Shown piece by piece: positions 26,241-35,182 of a stretch of 64,000 nt of DNA (position 1 is its first letter; each line of letters starts with the position of its first letter). A model generated the notes under the pieces. The model saw only the letters and a program-made list of their open reading frames with translations, made no database searches and was not told the DNA's origin. This DNA comes from Streptomyces sp. NBC_01463. GTDB lineage: Bacteria; Actinomycetota; Actinomycetes; Streptomycetales; Streptomycetaceae. The translations under genes were made by a program, and so were the position numbers. Location: assembly GCA_036227345.1 (NCBI GenBank), contig CP109468.1:2914001-2978000 (forward strand), written 5' to 3'.

Positions 26241-27248
26241 ATGCCCCCCGTATTCGCCCACGGCCGCCTGCGCCTCTACCTGCTGAAGCTGCTCGACGAG
26301 GCCCCCCGGCACGGCTACGAGGTGATCCGCCTCCTGGAGGAGCGCTTCCAGGGCCTGTACGCGCCCTCGGCCGGCACGGTCTACCCGCGGCTGGCCAAGC
26401 TGGAGGCCGAGGGCCTGGTCACGCATGCCACCGAGGGCGGACGCAAGGTCTACTCGATCACCGACGCCGGCCGGGCCGAACTGGCGGGCCGCACCGGTGA
26501 GCTCGCGGACCTGGAGCTGGAGATCAGGGAGTCGGTCTCCGAACTGGCCGCCGAGATGCGCGACGACGTCCGGGGCGCGGCGGGCAAGCTGCGCAGCGAG
26601 ATGCGGGCCGCCGCCGACGAATCCCGGCACACCGGCTCCGCCCGGCCGGGCGGCGGCAGGGCGGGCACCGGCAAGGAGCCCCCGTTCAGAGGCTTCGGTG
26701 ACTTCGGCGACCTCGGTGACAACGAGGCCTGGCGCACCGCGAAGGAAGAACTGCGCAAGGCCAAGCAGGAGTGGAAGGAGCAGGCCCGCCGGGCGAAGGA
26801 CGAGTCCCGCCGCGCCCGCGAGGAGGCCCAGCAGGCCCGCCGCCAGGCCAAGGAGGCCCAGGACAGGGCGCGCGAGCAGATGCAGAACGCCGCCCGCCAG
26901 GTCCAGGAGCACTTCGCCCGGGGCGACTGGCCGGCGGGCGTACGGGAGGGGCTGGCGGAACTCACCGGCACCCTGGGCGGCTTCGCCCGCACCGGGACCT
27001 GGCCTCCGTACGTCAAGCCGGAACCCGCCGACGCCGACCCCGACTGGGGCAAGGACGCGGGCGGCACCGGGGACCCGGCCCGCGATCTGGACCGCCTGCT
27101 CGACCGGTTCCGTGACGACATCCGCGACGCGGCCAGGGACCGGGGGGTGACGGAGGACCAGCTCACCGAGGCCCGCCGCCACCTGTCGACGGCGGCGGCC
27201 CACATCGGGGCGCTGCTGCGGGGGAACACCGACGGCGGCACGAAGTGA
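26241..27248 (+). CDS. PadR family regulator with long charged coiled-coil extension
   Basis: 335 residues. The N-terminal winged helix (about 1-85) has the PadR pattern LYLLKLLDEAPRHGYEVIRL and SAGTVYPRLAKLEAEGLV. The rest is unusual: an Arg/Ala/Glu/Lys-rich region of about residues 165-230 (repeated RRAKDES, RRAREEA, QQARRQA units) predicted as a long coiled coil, then a C-terminal helical segment. The extension is several times longer than normal PadR dimerisation helices. It probably autoregulates the operon through the upstream CGCGATAT repeats. Confidence 0.88.
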   Translation: MPPVFAHGRLRLYLLKLLDEAPRHGYEVIRLLEERFQGLYAPSAGTVYPRLAKLEAEGLVTHATEGGRKVYSITDAGRAELAGRTGELADLELEIRESVSELAAEMRDDVRGAAGKLRSEMRAAADESRHTGSARPGGGRAGTGKEPPFRGFGDFGDLGDNEAWRTAKEELRKAKQEWKEQARRAKDESRRAREEAQQARRQAKEAQDRAREQMQNAARQVQEHFARGDWPAGVREGLAELTGTLGGFARTGTWPPYVKPEPADADPDWGKDAGGTGDPARDLDRLLDRFRDDIRDAARDRGVTEDQLTEARRHLSTAAAHIGALLRGNTDGGTK

Positions 27249-27269
27249 GGTAGCGGCGGCAGCACCGAA

Positions 27270-27313
27270 GGCGGCGGGCGGCCCGGGGAGTGGTCCCCGG
27301 GCCGCCCGCCGCC
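27270..27313. terminator. bidirectional 19-bp perfect stem terminator
   Basis: A perfect inverted repeat of 19 bp (arms 27270-27288 and 27295-27313, loop AGTGGT) lies between the convergent padR and Clp-N genes. It abuts the stop codon of the Clp-N gene at 27315. Confidence 0.85.
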
Positions 27314-27314
27314 A

Positions 27315-27893
27315 TCAGCTCGCCTTGCGGCTGTCCTGCTCCTCGCCGCCCTCCCCGTACAGCGCGCGGCTGACCGTCCCGTACGTGGCTCCGTGGTCGG
27401 CGAGCACGTCGGCGACGACTCCCGGGGATGCGGTGAGGGCCAGCAGCAGGTGCTCCTCGCCGATGAAGCGGTCGCCGCGGCCGAGTGCGATCCGCAGCGA
27501 CTTCTCCAGGATCTTCTTGCCCTCCTGGGCGAACGGGCGACGCCCGGTGCGCCGGCGGCGGGTCCTGCCGCCGCCCGCCAGGACCCCCTCGCCGTGCGCC
27601 TCCTCGATGCGGGAGACGATCGCGGTGAGATCGATGCCGATGCCCGCGAGGGCGTCCGCGTCGGCCTTCGTCATTCCGCCGCGCCTGCGCGCGTCGGCGA
27701 GTGCCGCCTCCACCAACGCCCTGCGGTCCGTGAGGCCCAGTGCGGCGACGGCGAACGAGGCCCGGCCGCCGTCCTGGTCCAGCAGGGCGAGCAGCAGATG
27801 TTCCCCGGTGATCGAACCGGCGTCGGCCCGCTCGGCATGAGCCACGGCGCCGGTCACCGTGGCGCGGGCTCCCTTGGTGAATCGCTCGAACAT
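27315..27893 (-). CDS. Clp N-terminal (double Clp-N) domain protein
   Basis: 192 residues with two copies of the Clp N-domain repeat: FERFTKGARATVTGAVAHAE...ITGEHLLLALL and a second copy around ILEKSLRIALGRGDRFIGEEHLLLALT. It lacks any AAA+ ATPase module, so it is a stand-alone adaptor-like protein rather than a ClpC unfoldase. The start (ATG 27893) shares a base with the stop of the upstream HTH gene (TGATG). It possibly binds Clp substrates or adaptors, or serves as the sensor for the HTH regulator. Confidence 0.88.
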   Translation of the reverse strand: MFERFTKGARATVTGAVAHAERADAGSITGEHLLLALLDQDGGRASFAVAALGLTDRRALVEAALADARRRGGMTKADADALAGIGIDLTAIVSRIEEAHGEGVLAGGGRTRRRRTGRRPFAQEGKKILEKSLRIALGRGDRFIGEEHLLLALTASPGVVADVLADHGATYGTVSRALYGEGGEEQDSRKAS

Positions 27894-28102
27894 CAATGCC
27901 TCCCGTACTTCTTGTGCACGGCCTGCCGGCTGACACCCAGTTCGGCCGCGATCTCCTGCCACGACCAGCCCTGCACCCGGGCGCTTCTGACTTGTACGGC
28001 TTCGAGCTGCTCCAGCAGCCGCCGCAGCGCGGCGACCGACCGCAGCCCCACCCGGGGGTCGCGGTCGCCGGCACGCTCGGCGAGATCCGTTGCTTCGGTC
28101 AT
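27893..28102 (-). CDS. small helix-turn-helix regulator paired with the Clp-N protein
   Basis: 69 residues. The C-terminal half is a clear helix-turn-helix, GWSWQEIAAELGVSRQAVHKKYG, and the N-terminal half is helical (LRRLLEQLEAVQ), probably for dimerisation. It heads a two-gene unit with the Clp-N protein. Its promoter region carries two TTGAC/GTCAA palindromes, one overlapping its own start codon, so autorepression is likely. No named family beyond HTH is assigned. Confidence 0.85.
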   Translation of the reverse strand: MTEATDLAERAGDRDPRVGLRSVAALRRLLEQLEAVQVRSARVQGWSWQEIAAELGVSRQAVHKKYGRH

Positions 28103-28126
28103 GGTGTCAACCTACATTGACACCAT
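28101..28126. promoter_or_regulatory. operator 1 of the HTH/Clp-N unit
   Basis: ATGGTGTCAA (28101-28110), 6-nt spacer, TTGACACCAT (28117-28126): a perfect inverted repeat with 10-bp arms. It covers the start codon of the HTH gene and the predicted -10 element, an ideal position for autorepression. Confidence 0.65.
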
Positions 28127-28138
28127 GACGCGCGTCAA
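28109..28138 (-). promoter_or_regulatory. candidate promoter of the HTH/Clp-N unit, probably leaderless
   Basis: On the minus strand, -35 TTGACG (28138-28133), 18-nt spacer, -10 TAGGTT (28114-28109). Predicted initiation is at about 28102, the A of the start codon, and there is no Shine-Dalgarno sequence, so the mRNA is probably leaderless. Confidence 0.5.
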
Positions 28139-28149
28139 CCTTAGTTGAC
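28134..28149. promoter_or_regulatory. operator 2 of the HTH/Clp-N unit
   Basis: GTCAA (28134-28138), 6-nt spacer, TTGAC (28145-28149): same half-sites and spacing as operator 1, centred 28 bp away. It overlaps the predicted -35 and the stop codon of the neighbouring reductase gene. Confidence 0.55.
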
Positions 28150-29106
28150 AGTCAGCGCGATCTTCCCGAACTGGTCGCCCGCCGCGAGCCGCTCGAAGCC
28201 CTCGCGGGCCCGGTCCAGCGGCAGTTCCTGGTCGATCACCGGCCGCACCCCGGTGTTCTCGCAGAACGCCAGCAGGTCCTCCAGCTCGTCCCTGGAGCCC
28301 ATGGTCGAGCCGACCACCTTCAGTTCCAGGAAGAAGATCCGGGTCAGCTCGGCGTGCGCGGGTCGGTCGCCGCTGGTGGCGCCGGAGATGACCAGCGAGC
28401 CGCCGGGACGCAGGGACTTGACGGAGTGCGACCAGGTGGCGGCGCCGACGGTCTCGATGACGGCGTCGACCCGGTGGGGCAGCCGCGCGCCCGGCTCGAA
28501 CGCCTCGGCCGCGCCGAGTTCCACGGCCCGCCTGCGCTTGGCCTCGTCCCGGCTGGTGGCGTAGATCCGCAGCCCGGCCGCCCGGCCGAGCATGATCGCG
28601 GCGGTCGCGACACCGCCGCCGGCGCCCTGGACGAGCACGGAGTCGCCGGGCCGCACCCCGGCGTTGGTGAAGAGCATGCGGTAAGCGGTCAGCCAGGCCG
28701 TGGGCAGGCAGGCGGCCTGCGCGAAGGTGAGCCCCTTCGGCTTGGGCAGCACGTTCCAGCTGGGGACGGTGACCTGCTCGGCGAACGTGCCCTGGTAGCG
28801 CTCGGTGAGGATGGAGCGGGGCTCGTCCGGACCGACACCGTGCCCGGTCTGGCCGATGACGGAGTGCAGGACGACCTCGTTGCCGTCCTGGTCGACGCCC
28901 GCGGCGTCACAGCCGAGGATCATCGGCAGCCTGTCCTCGGCGAGGCCGACGCCGCGCAGGGACCAGAGGTCGTGGTGGTTGAGGGAGGCGGCCCGGACGT
29001 TGACGGTGGTCCACCCGGGACGCGCCTCGGGAGCGGGGCGTTCGCCCAGCTCAAGGCCGTTGAGGGGGTGGTCGCGGTCGAGGCGGGATGCGTAGGCGGC
29101 GAACAT
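28141..29106 (-). CDS. zinc-type alcohol dehydrogenase-like (MDR) oxidoreductase
   Basis: A 321-residue medium-chain dehydrogenase/reductase. N-terminal GroES-like domain (AASLNHHDLWSLRG near residues 39-52, GCDAAGV), then the NAD(P)-binding domain with VQGAGGGVATAAI. The Cys cluster of zinc enzymes is absent, pointing to a quinone-reductase-like, zinc-free enzyme. Its TAA stop (rare in this genome) lies within the operator region of the adjacent HTH gene. Substrate unknown. Confidence 0.88.
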   Translation of the reverse strand: MFAAYASRLDRDHPLNGLELGERPAPEARPGWTTVNVRAASLNHHDLWSLRGVGLAEDRLPMILGCDAAGVDQDGNEVVLHSVIGQTGHGVGPDEPRSILTERYQGTFAEQVTVPSWNVLPKPKGLTFAQAACLPTAWLTAYRMLFTNAGVRPGDSVLVQGAGGGVATAAIMLGRAAGLRIYATSRDEAKRRRAVELGAAEAFEPGARLPHRVDAVIETVGAATWSHSVKSLRPGGSLVISGATSGDRPAHAELTRIFFLELKVVGSTMGSRDELEDLLAFCENTGVRPVIDQELPLDRAREGFERLAAGDQFGKIALTVN

Positions 29107-29205
29107 GGGGCCGACGATAGGCGGGCCGCCGGGCCGGCGTAACCGGCTGCGGGTGTGACACGCACCGCGCGTGACGGCTGCTCAAGCACCTCCGGCGATC
29201 GAGCA

Positions 29206-29256
29206 GCGGGGGTCCGGGGCGGCGCCCCCGGAAAGGCGCCGGCCCCGGACCCCCGC
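29206..29256 (-). terminator. terminator after the malic enzyme gene
   Basis: GCGGGGGTCCGGGGC (29206-29220) pairs perfectly with GCCCCGGACCCCCGC (29242-29256) over 15 bp. It sits 10 bp downstream of the malic enzyme stop. Confidence 0.8.
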
Positions 29257-29265
29257 TTCAGAGCC

Positions 29266-30477
29266 TCAGCGCCGGGCCACGCCCTCGGCCCGCGCGGCCG
29301 CGGCCACCGCGGCCGTGACGGCCGGGGCGACGCGCTCGTCGAACGGCGACGGGATCACGTAGTCGGCGGCCAGCTCGTCGCCCACCACGTCCGCCAGCGC
29401 GTTCGCCGCGGCGATCTTCATGCCCTCGGTGATCCGCGAGGCCCGCACCTGCAGCGCACCCGCGAAGATGCCGGGGAACGCCAGCACGTTGTTGATCTGG
29501 TTCGGGAAGTCCGACCGCCCGGTCGCCACGACGGCCGCGTACTTGTGCGCGATGTCGGGGTGCACCTCGGGCGTCGGGTTCGCCATGGCGAAGACGAACG
29601 CGCCGGGCGCCATCGAGGCGACCGCCGGCTCGGGGACCGTACCGCCGGAGACGCCGATGTAGACGTCCGCACCGGCCAGCGCGGACTCCAGGGTTCCGGT
29701 GAGGCCGGCCTTGTTCGTCAGCTCGGCCAGCTCCCGCTTGACGTCCGTGAGGTCCTCGCGGTCCCGGCTGACGATGCCCTTGCGGTCGGTGACGGCGACG
29801 TCACCGAGCCCTGCCTCCAGCAGGAACTTCGCGATGGCCACCCCGGCCGCACCCGCGCCCGAGATGACGGCGCGCAGCTCGCCGAGGCCCCGCCCGGACA
29901 GCTTCGCGGCGTTGCGCAGAGCGGCGAGCGTGACCACGGCGGTGCCGTGCTGGTCGTCGTGGAAGACCGGGATGTCGAGCCGCTCCTGGAGCCTGCGCTC
30001 GATCTCGAAGCACCGCGGTGCCGAGATGTCCTCCAGGTTCACACCGCCGAAGGACGGGGCGAGCCGGACGACGGTCTCGATGATCTCGTCCGTGTCGGTG
30101 GTCGCGAGCGCGATCGGCACCGCGTCGACGCCGCCGAACTGCTTGAACAGGATCGCCTTGCCCTCCATCACTGGAAGGGAGGCCTCCGGTCCGATGTCGC
30201 CGAGCCCGAGCACCGAGGTGCCGTCCGTCACGACGGCGACCACCTGTGACTTCCACGTGTAGTCGTGGACCAGCTCGGGATTCTCCGCGATGGCGCTGCA
30301 CACCTTCGCGACGCCGGGGGTGTACGCGAGGGACAGGTCGTCCTTGTCCCGGATCGGGACGGTGGCCCGCACGGCCATCTTCCCGCCCCGGTGAAGCGCG
30401 AAGGCCGGATCGAACGGCTCGTCGGTCGCGCTGCCCGTGTTGCTGTCGCTGCGAGGATTGACGATCTCCGCTGCCAT
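29266..30477 (-). CDS. malic enzyme (decarboxylating malate dehydrogenase)
   Basis: 403 residues, the short bacterial form without a phosphotransacetylase domain. It contains SLAYTPGVA with the catalytic Tyr, FGGVNLEDISAPRCFEIE with metal-binding acids, DDQHGTAVV, and a Rossmann motif GAGAAGVAI. It converts malate to pyruvate and CO2, producing NAD(P)H for lipid and polyketide synthesis. By gene order it matches S. coelicolor SCO5261, reported as an NADP-dependent enzyme; cofactor preference is not visible here. The ATG has AAGGGG upstream. Confidence 0.92.
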   Translation of the reverse strand: MAAEIVNPRSDSNTGSATDEPFDPAFALHRGGKMAVRATVPIRDKDDLSLAYTPGVAKVCSAIAENPELVHDYTWKSQVVAVVTDGTSVLGLGDIGPEASLPVMEGKAILFKQFGGVDAVPIALATTDTDEIIETVVRLAPSFGGVNLEDISAPRCFEIERRLQERLDIPVFHDDQHGTAVVTLAALRNAAKLSGRGLGELRAVISGAGAAGVAIAKFLLEAGLGDVAVTDRKGIVSRDREDLTDVKRELAELTNKAGLTGTLESALAGADVYIGVSGGTVPEPAVASMAPGAFVFAMANPTPEVHPDIAHKYAAVVATGRSDFPNQINNVLAFPGIFAGALQVRASRITEGMKIAAANALADVVGDELAADYVIPSPFDERVAPAVTAAVAAAARAEGVARR

Positions 30478-31000
30478 GGTGTTGACCCCTTAGGTATTCA
30501 TCGTTTGAGGGTGGCCACTCCTGGTTGAGGAGGGGTGGGCGGGCACCGCGTACGTTCCCTGCGCTGGGCGATTGGCCCGCCCCGGCAGGGGGAGGTACAT
30601 ACGCGCGGGCGCGCCGCACACGCGCCCTGAGCCCCGGATGAGGGGTGTAAACGTCCTTCTTACCGGACAGGCGGCATCGCGGACGAGTCGATATGCCCAC
30701 GGTGACGTGACTCATAGTGGGGCATACAGACAAGTCGGCCAGCCGACACGAAACCCGCCCAGAGCAGGTCCGGGGCAGGCGATCTTCCGGCAGGAAGAAG
30801 CGATTCCAGTGATAGGTCCGGCCTTGATGTGCCGGCCCGCTGGGTTCGGGGGTGTCCCGTTACCCGATTTTGACATGCGGTGCCCCCTGATTGGGCTAGT
30901 CCGAATGGCAAGATGCCGTAATCACACAAGGCGGCGACACCCGACGCCGTGTGCCATACCGCCTGGCGACACCACCCTCACCTGCCGGAGGAACCCGATC
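30478..31000. promoter_or_regulatory. divergent regulatory region between malic enzyme and amino acid transporter genes
   Basis: 523 bp without a supportable gene; an 89-codon minus-strand frame here lacks family resemblance. It holds a bulged inverted repeat TATGCCCAC (30692-30700) / GTGGGGCATA (30717-30726) and a TTGACA at 30870-30875 that may be a -35 element for the transporter operon. The long leader suggests regulated expression of the importer. Confidence 0.45.
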
Positions 31001-31969
31001 ATGACCGCACGCACCACTCGTCGTACGACCGCGAAGTCCCGGATTGCCGCGGTCGGCGCCATCGCGGTCGCCGGCACCATGCTGCTGACCGCCTGTGGCG
31101 ACCAGACGAAGAACGACTCCGGAGACTCCGCCTCGGCGAAGGCGAGCGACGGCGCTTCCGCCTCCTCCCCCGCCGACCTGCTCCCCGCGGACATCAAGTC
31201 CAAGGGCGTCATCAAGGTCGGTTCGGACATCGCGTACCCGCCGGTCGAGTTCAAGGACAAGTCCGGCAAGACGGTCGGCATCGACCCCGACCTCGCGGAC
31301 GCGCTGGGCAAGGAACTGGGTGTGGAGTTCCAGTTCGAGAACGGCACCTTCGACACCCTGGTCACCGGTCTGCGCGCCAAGCGCTACGACCTGGCGATGT
31401 CGGCGATGACCGACACCAAGGACCGCCAGGAGGGCATCGACCCCGAGACGAAGAAGAAGGTCGGCGAGGGCGTCGACTTCGTCGACTACTTCACCGCCGG
31501 TGTCTCGATCTACACCAAGAAGGGCGACGACCAGGGGATCAAGACCTGGGCCGACCTCTGCGGCAAGAAGATCGCCGTCCAGCGGAACACCGTCTCGCAC
31601 GACCTGGCCAAGGCCGAGTCCAAGAAGTGCACCGGCGGCAAGAAGATCGCCATCGAGCCGTACGACAACGACCTGCAGGCCCAGACCCGGCTGCGCTCCG
31701 GCGGGGCCGACGCCGGCTCCTCGGACTTCCCGGTCGCCGCGTACGCGGTGAAGACCTCGGGCGGCGGCAAGGACTTCCAGATCGTCGGCGACCAGGTCGA
31801 GGCGGCGCCGTACGGCATCGCCATCGCCAAGGGCAACGACCAGCTCACCAAGGCCGTCCAGGCGGCGCTGGAGGCGATCATCAAGAACGGCGAGTACGAG
31901 AAGATCATCGCCAAGTGGGGCGTGGAGGCCGGCGCGGTCACCGAGGCCAAGCTGAACGGCGGATCCTGA
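31001..31969 (+). CDS. polar amino acid ABC transporter substrate-binding lipoprotein
   Basis: A 322-residue type 2 periplasmic-binding-protein-like receptor. The signal peptide ends in lipobox LLTAC (Cys at about residue 30), giving a membrane-anchored lipoprotein. An S/A-rich linker is followed by the SBP_bac_3 domain (IKVGSDIAYPPVEFKDKSGK, KRYDLAMSAMTDTKDRQ, IAVQRNTVSHDLA). GGAGG lies 10 nt upstream. First gene of an importer operon; glutamate/arginine/polar amino acids are the usual ligands of this family but the specific one is not readable. Confidence 0.9.
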   Translation: MTARTTRRTTAKSRIAAVGAIAVAGTMLLTACGDQTKNDSGDSASAKASDGASASSPADLLPADIKSKGVIKVGSDIAYPPVEFKDKSGKTVGIDPDLADALGKELGVEFQFENGTFDTLVTGLRAKRYDLAMSAMTDTKDRQEGIDPETKKKVGEGVDFVDYFTAGVSIYTKKGDDQGIKTWADLCGKKIAVQRNTVSHDLAKAESKKCTGGKKIAIEPYDNDLQAQTRLRSGGADAGSSDFPVAAYAVKTSGGGKDFQIVGDQVEAAPYGIAIAKGNDQLTKAVQAALEAIIKNGEYEKIIAKWGVEAGAVTEAKLNGGS

Positions 31970-31997
31970 CCGGATCCGGCGCTGAAAGGCATCAGCC

Positions 31998-32948
31998 GTG
32001 ACTGACATCGAGAAGACGGGCCAGGCCGACCGGCTGCCCGCACCCCCCACACCGTCCGCGGGACCGGAGGCGATCAAGGCCATCCCGGTCCGGCACTACG
32101 GCCGGTACGTCTCGGCGGTCATCGCCATCGCCGCGCTCGTCGCGATCATCTACGCCTTCAGCCAGGGCAAGATCAACTGGGGCGCGGTCCCGGACTACTT
32201 CTTCGACGACCGCATCATCAAGGGGGTCGGCCAGACCCTGCTGCTGACCGTCCTGTCGATGGTGATCGGCGTGGTCGGCGGCATCCTGCTGGCCGTGATG
32301 CGCCTGTCGAAGAACCCGGTGACCTCGTCGATCGCGTGGTCCTACATCTGGTTCTTCCGCGGCACGCCGGTCCTGGTGCAGCTCTTCGTCTGGTTCAACC
32401 TGGGTCTGGTCTTCGAGTACATCAACCTCGGGCCGATCTACAAGGACTACTGGTCGAGCTTCATGACGCCGCTCCTGACGGCGCTGCTGGGCCTCGGCCT
32501 CAACGAGGCCGCGTACATGGCGGAGATCTGCCGCGCCGGTCTGCTCTCGGTCGACGAGGGCCAGACGGAGGCCTCGCACGCGCTCGGCATGAGCCACAGC
32601 AAGACGCTGCGCCGCGTCGTCATCCCCCAGGCGATGCGGGTGATCGTGCCCCCCACGGGCAACGAGGTCATCAACATGCTGAAGACCACGTCGCTGGTGG
32701 CGGCCGTGCAGTTCTACGAACTCTTCAAATACGCCCAGGACATCGGGCAGACATCCGGGGCCCCGGTGGAGATGTACTTCCTCGCCGCGGCCTGGTACCT
32801 GATCATGACCTCGGTGCTGAGCGTCGGGCAGTACTACCTGGAGCGGTACTACGCCCGCGGCTCCAGCCGGAGTCTGCCGGCCACCCCGATGCAGAAGATC
32901 AAGGCCAACATGCTGTCGCTGGGCCGCCCGAAGGGAGGCATGGCATGA
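31998..32948 (+). CDS. amino acid ABC transporter permease (HisM-type)
   Basis: A 316-residue inner-membrane permease with the HisM/GlnP signature [14 protein letters not shown], then the EAA-loop ATPase contact [23 protein letters not shown]. It has an N-terminal cytoplasmic extension of about 30 residues and five to six membrane helices. It starts at GTG 31998 and overlaps the ATPase gene by 4 bp. A single permease gene implies a homodimer. Confidence 0.92.
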   Translation: MTDIEKTGQADRLPAPPTPSAGPEAIKAIPVRHYGRYVSAVIAIAALVAIIYAFSQGKINWGAVPDYFFDDRIIKGVGQTLLLTVLSMVIGVVGGILLAVMRLSKNPVTSSIAWSYIWFFRGTPVLVQLFVWFNLGLVFEYINLGPIYKDYWSSFMTPLLTALLGLGLNEAAYMAEICRAGLLSVDEGQTEASHALGMSHSKTLRRVVIPQAMRVIVPPTGNEVINMLKTTSLVAAVQFYELFKYAQDIGQTSGAPVEMYFLAAAWYLIMTSVLSVGQYYLERYYARGSSRSLPATPMQKIKANMLSLGRPKGGMA

Positions 32949-33706
32949 CCGCCATGGTGAAGGCCGAGGGCGTCCACAAGTCCTTCGGCGCCGCACACAT
33001 CCTCAAGGGCATCGACCTGGAGGTCGCCCCGCGCGAGGTCTTCTGTCTGATCGGCCCGTCCGGCTCCGGCAAGTCGACGTTCCTGCGGTGCATCAACCAC
33101 CTGGAGCAGATCAGCGCCGGGCGGCTGTCCGTCGACGGAGAGCTGGTGGGCTACCGCCAGAAGGGCGACAAGCTCTACGAGCTCAAGGACAGCGAGGTCG
33201 CGCTGAAGCGCCGGGACATCGGCATGGTCTTCCAGCGCTTCAACCTGTTCCCGCACATGACGGCCATCGAGAACGTCATGGAGGCGCCGGTCCAGGTCAA
33301 GGGCGAGTCCAAGGCGGTCGCCCGGGCCCGCGCGGAACGTCTCCTGGACCGTGTCGGCCTGTCCGACAAGGCGAAGAACTACCCCTCGCAGCTCTCCGGC
33401 GGACAGCAGCAGCGGGTGGCCATCGCCCGGGCGCTGGCCATGGAGCCGAAGCTGATGCTCTTCGACGAGCCCACGTCGGCGCTCGACCCGGAGCTGGTCG
33501 GCGACGTCCTCGACGTCATGCGCGGTCTCGCCGAGGACGGCATGACGATGATCGTCGTCACCCATGAGATGGGCTTCGCCCGTGAGGTCGGCGACGCGCT
33601 GGTCTTCATGGACGACGGCGTGGTGGTCGAGTCGGGCCACCCGCGCGACGTCCTGACCAACCCGCAGCACGACCGGACGAAGTCGTTCCTGTCCAAGGTC
33701 CTGTAG
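32945..33706 (+). CDS. amino acid ABC transporter ATP-binding protein (GlnQ-type)
   Basis: A 253-residue ABC ATPase with Walker [11 protein letters not shown]-loop [10 protein letters not shown], signature [15 protein letters not shown], Walker [15 protein letters not shown] and H-loop VTHEMGF. It is nearly identical in layout to GlnQ/HisP. It has a small insert ([16 protein letters not shown]) after strand 2, common in actinobacterial members. It energises uptake with the permease and lipoprotein upstream. Confidence 0.95.
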   Translation: MTAMVKAEGVHKSFGAAHILKGIDLEVAPREVFCLIGPSGSGKSTFLRCINHLEQISAGRLSVDGELVGYRQKGDKLYELKDSEVALKRRDIGMVFQRFNLFPHMTAIENVMEAPVQVKGESKAVARARAERLLDRVGLSDKAKNYPSQLSGGQQQRVAIARALAMEPKLMLFDEPTSALDPELVGDVLDVMRGLAEDGMTMIVVTHEMGFAREVGDALVFMDDGVVVESGHPRDVLTNPQHDRTKSFLSKVL

Positions 33707-33720
33707 CTGCCGCACCACGC

Positions 33721-33763
33721 CGCGAGGGCGGTACGGACCATGCCGGTCCGTACCGCCCTCGCG
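33721..33763. terminator. 19-bp perfect stem terminator after the amino acid ABC operon
   Basis: Arms 33721-33739 and 33745-33763 are perfectly complementary, with loop ATGCC. It separates the convergent transporter operon from the sigma-associated membrane gene that ends at 33774, and can act in both directions. Confidence 0.85.
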
Positions 33764-33773
33764 TGCGTGGGCC

Positions 33774-34550
33774 CTACTTCTCCGGCAGCAGCTCCGGACT
33801 GAGCATCAGCGTCCGCAGCTGCGCCCGCGTCAGCGGCGGCGTCTTCAGCAGCGGCCCGAGCGCGGTGCCCGCCTCGAAGCCGGTGCTGTCGCGTACGGCC
33901 AGCTGCCCGCCGCCCTTCAGCGTCAGCCGGCCCACCAGCTCCGGACCCCACTGGGGCGTGCCGTCCCCGTAGTCCATGGCGTCGCTCCACATGGTGAGCA
34001 CCCGCCCGTCGGGGAGTACCTCACGGACGCAGTCGGTACGGGCCGGCTCCCCCGCCCCCACCTTGCAGAGGTCGGTTTCCCGGGGGCGGTCCCCGGACTT
34101 CTTCGCCAGCGCCGCGGCGTTGCGGACATCGACGGTCAGATAGCCGACCCCGCCGTCGCGGCGGACCGCGTACTGCCCGTCCAGCGGCCCGTACGGATGC
34201 TCCGCGGCCTGTTCCGGTGTCGCGTGCTTGATGATGACGGCCAGCGACACCTGCTCCACCGAGCCGACGCCCCGGGGCAGCAGCTCGGTCAGTTGGCGGG
34301 CCCGCTCGCCGGTGGCGCCGGGCTTGGCCGGGGCCGCCACCGACGAGGTCCGCGGGCTCTGTTCCTGTCCCCCGGAGAGCCCCGGCACCACGAACGCACC
34401 GGCCGCCACCGCGCACACCGCCGTCGCCGACACCGCGGCCCGGCGGCGCCACCGCACCCGGGCCGCCCTGGCGTAGACCGCCTCCGTGCTGATGACCGGC
34501 GGCCCCGCGTCCTCCGCGGCCCGCCCCAGCAGCTCACGCACGTCGTTCAT
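33774..34550 (-). CDS. membrane protein encoded with SigE-family sigma factor (possible anti-sigma)
   Basis: 258 residues: a cytoplasmic N-terminus of about 35 residues, one membrane helix ([21 protein letters not shown]), and an extracytoplasmic domain that includes a Cys pair (DLCKVG and RTDCVRE). It overlaps the sigma gene by 4 bp. The layout matches the partners of SigE-type ECF factors, where the short N-terminal tail is thought to bind sigma. No zinc-binding motif is present, so an anti-sigma role is inference from context. Confidence 0.75.
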   Translation of the reverse strand: MNDVRELLGRAAEDAGPPVISTEAVYARAARVRWRRRAAVSATAVCAVAAGAFVVPGLSGGQEQSPRTSSVAAPAKPGATGERARQLTELLPRGVGSVEQVSLAVIIKHATPEQAAEHPYGPLDGQYAVRRDGGVGYLTVDVRNAAALAKKSGDRPRETDLCKVGAGEPARTDCVREVLPDGRVLTMWSDAMDYGDGTPQWGPELVGRLTLKGGGQLAVRDSTGFEAGTALGPLLKTPPLTRAQLRTLMLSPELLPEK

Positions 34551-35035
34551 ACCAATTCCTCCGCCATCTCGGCGCGCAGCGCCGCCAACCCCCGAGCCGC
34601 GTGGCTCTTGACCGTGTTCTCCCGCATCCCGAGCAGTCCGGCCGTGGCCTCGACGCTCAGGTCCTCCCAGTAGCGCAGCACCAGGACGGCCCGCTGCCTG
34701 GGCGTGAGCCGGGCGAGCGCCGCCCGGACCGCGAGGCCGGTGTCCGTGTCGGGTGCGTGGGCCGCCCGTTCGGGCAGTTCGCCGTACGACTGCTCGCGCC
34801 GCCAGAAGCGCCGGCGGGCCGCGATGAAGGTGTTGACCAGGGTCTTGCGCGCGTACGCCTCGATGTTGTCGAGCCGCCCGTGCCGCCGTCCGCCGAGCAC
34901 CACCTTGACCAACGTCGCCTGGACCAGGTCCTCGGCCTCGTGCCGGTCGCCGCAGAGCAGGTACGCGCTGCGGAAGAGTGCGGTGCGTCTGCTCTCGACG
35001 AAGGCGTGCAGCGCGGCGTCGTCATCGCTCCGCAT
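34547..35035 (-). CDS. SigE-family ECF RNA polymerase sigma factor
   Basis: A 162-residue ECF sigma of the actinobacterial SigE family. Region 2 includes FRSAYLLCGDRHEAEDLVQATLVKV (split here at residues 20-44) and region 4 includes LTPRQRAVLVLRYWEDLSVEATAGLLG with NTVKSHAARGLAALR. It lies upstream of and overlaps a membrane protein gene, its likely modulator. It is distinct from the zinc-anti-sigma ECF set at 12.9 kb. Confidence 0.9.
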   Translation of the reverse strand: MRSDDDAALHAFVESRRTALFRSAYLLCGDRHEAEDLVQATLVKVVLGGRRHGRLDNIEAYARKTLVNTFIAARRRFWRREQSYGELPERAAHAPDTDTGLAVRAALARLTPRQRAVLVLRYWEDLSVEATAGLLGMRENTVKSHAARGLAALRAEMAEELV

Positions 35036-35182
35036 CGTCAGCGCCCCTCTCCGGGTCCGCGGGCGCGGACCGTCTCACCCTTCCAGTGCGGTGGGACCCG
35101 CGGCGGGTTGCGGCGAAGGGCGGACAAACGTGAAGGGGCGGCCCGGACCGTCGTCCGGGCCGCCCCTGGAGGCATGCTGGCG

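Noticed and set aside
30660..30929. 89-codon minus-strand ORF between malic enzyme and ABC genes
   Set aside because: No homology pattern, no good Shine-Dalgarno, and mixed codon usage.
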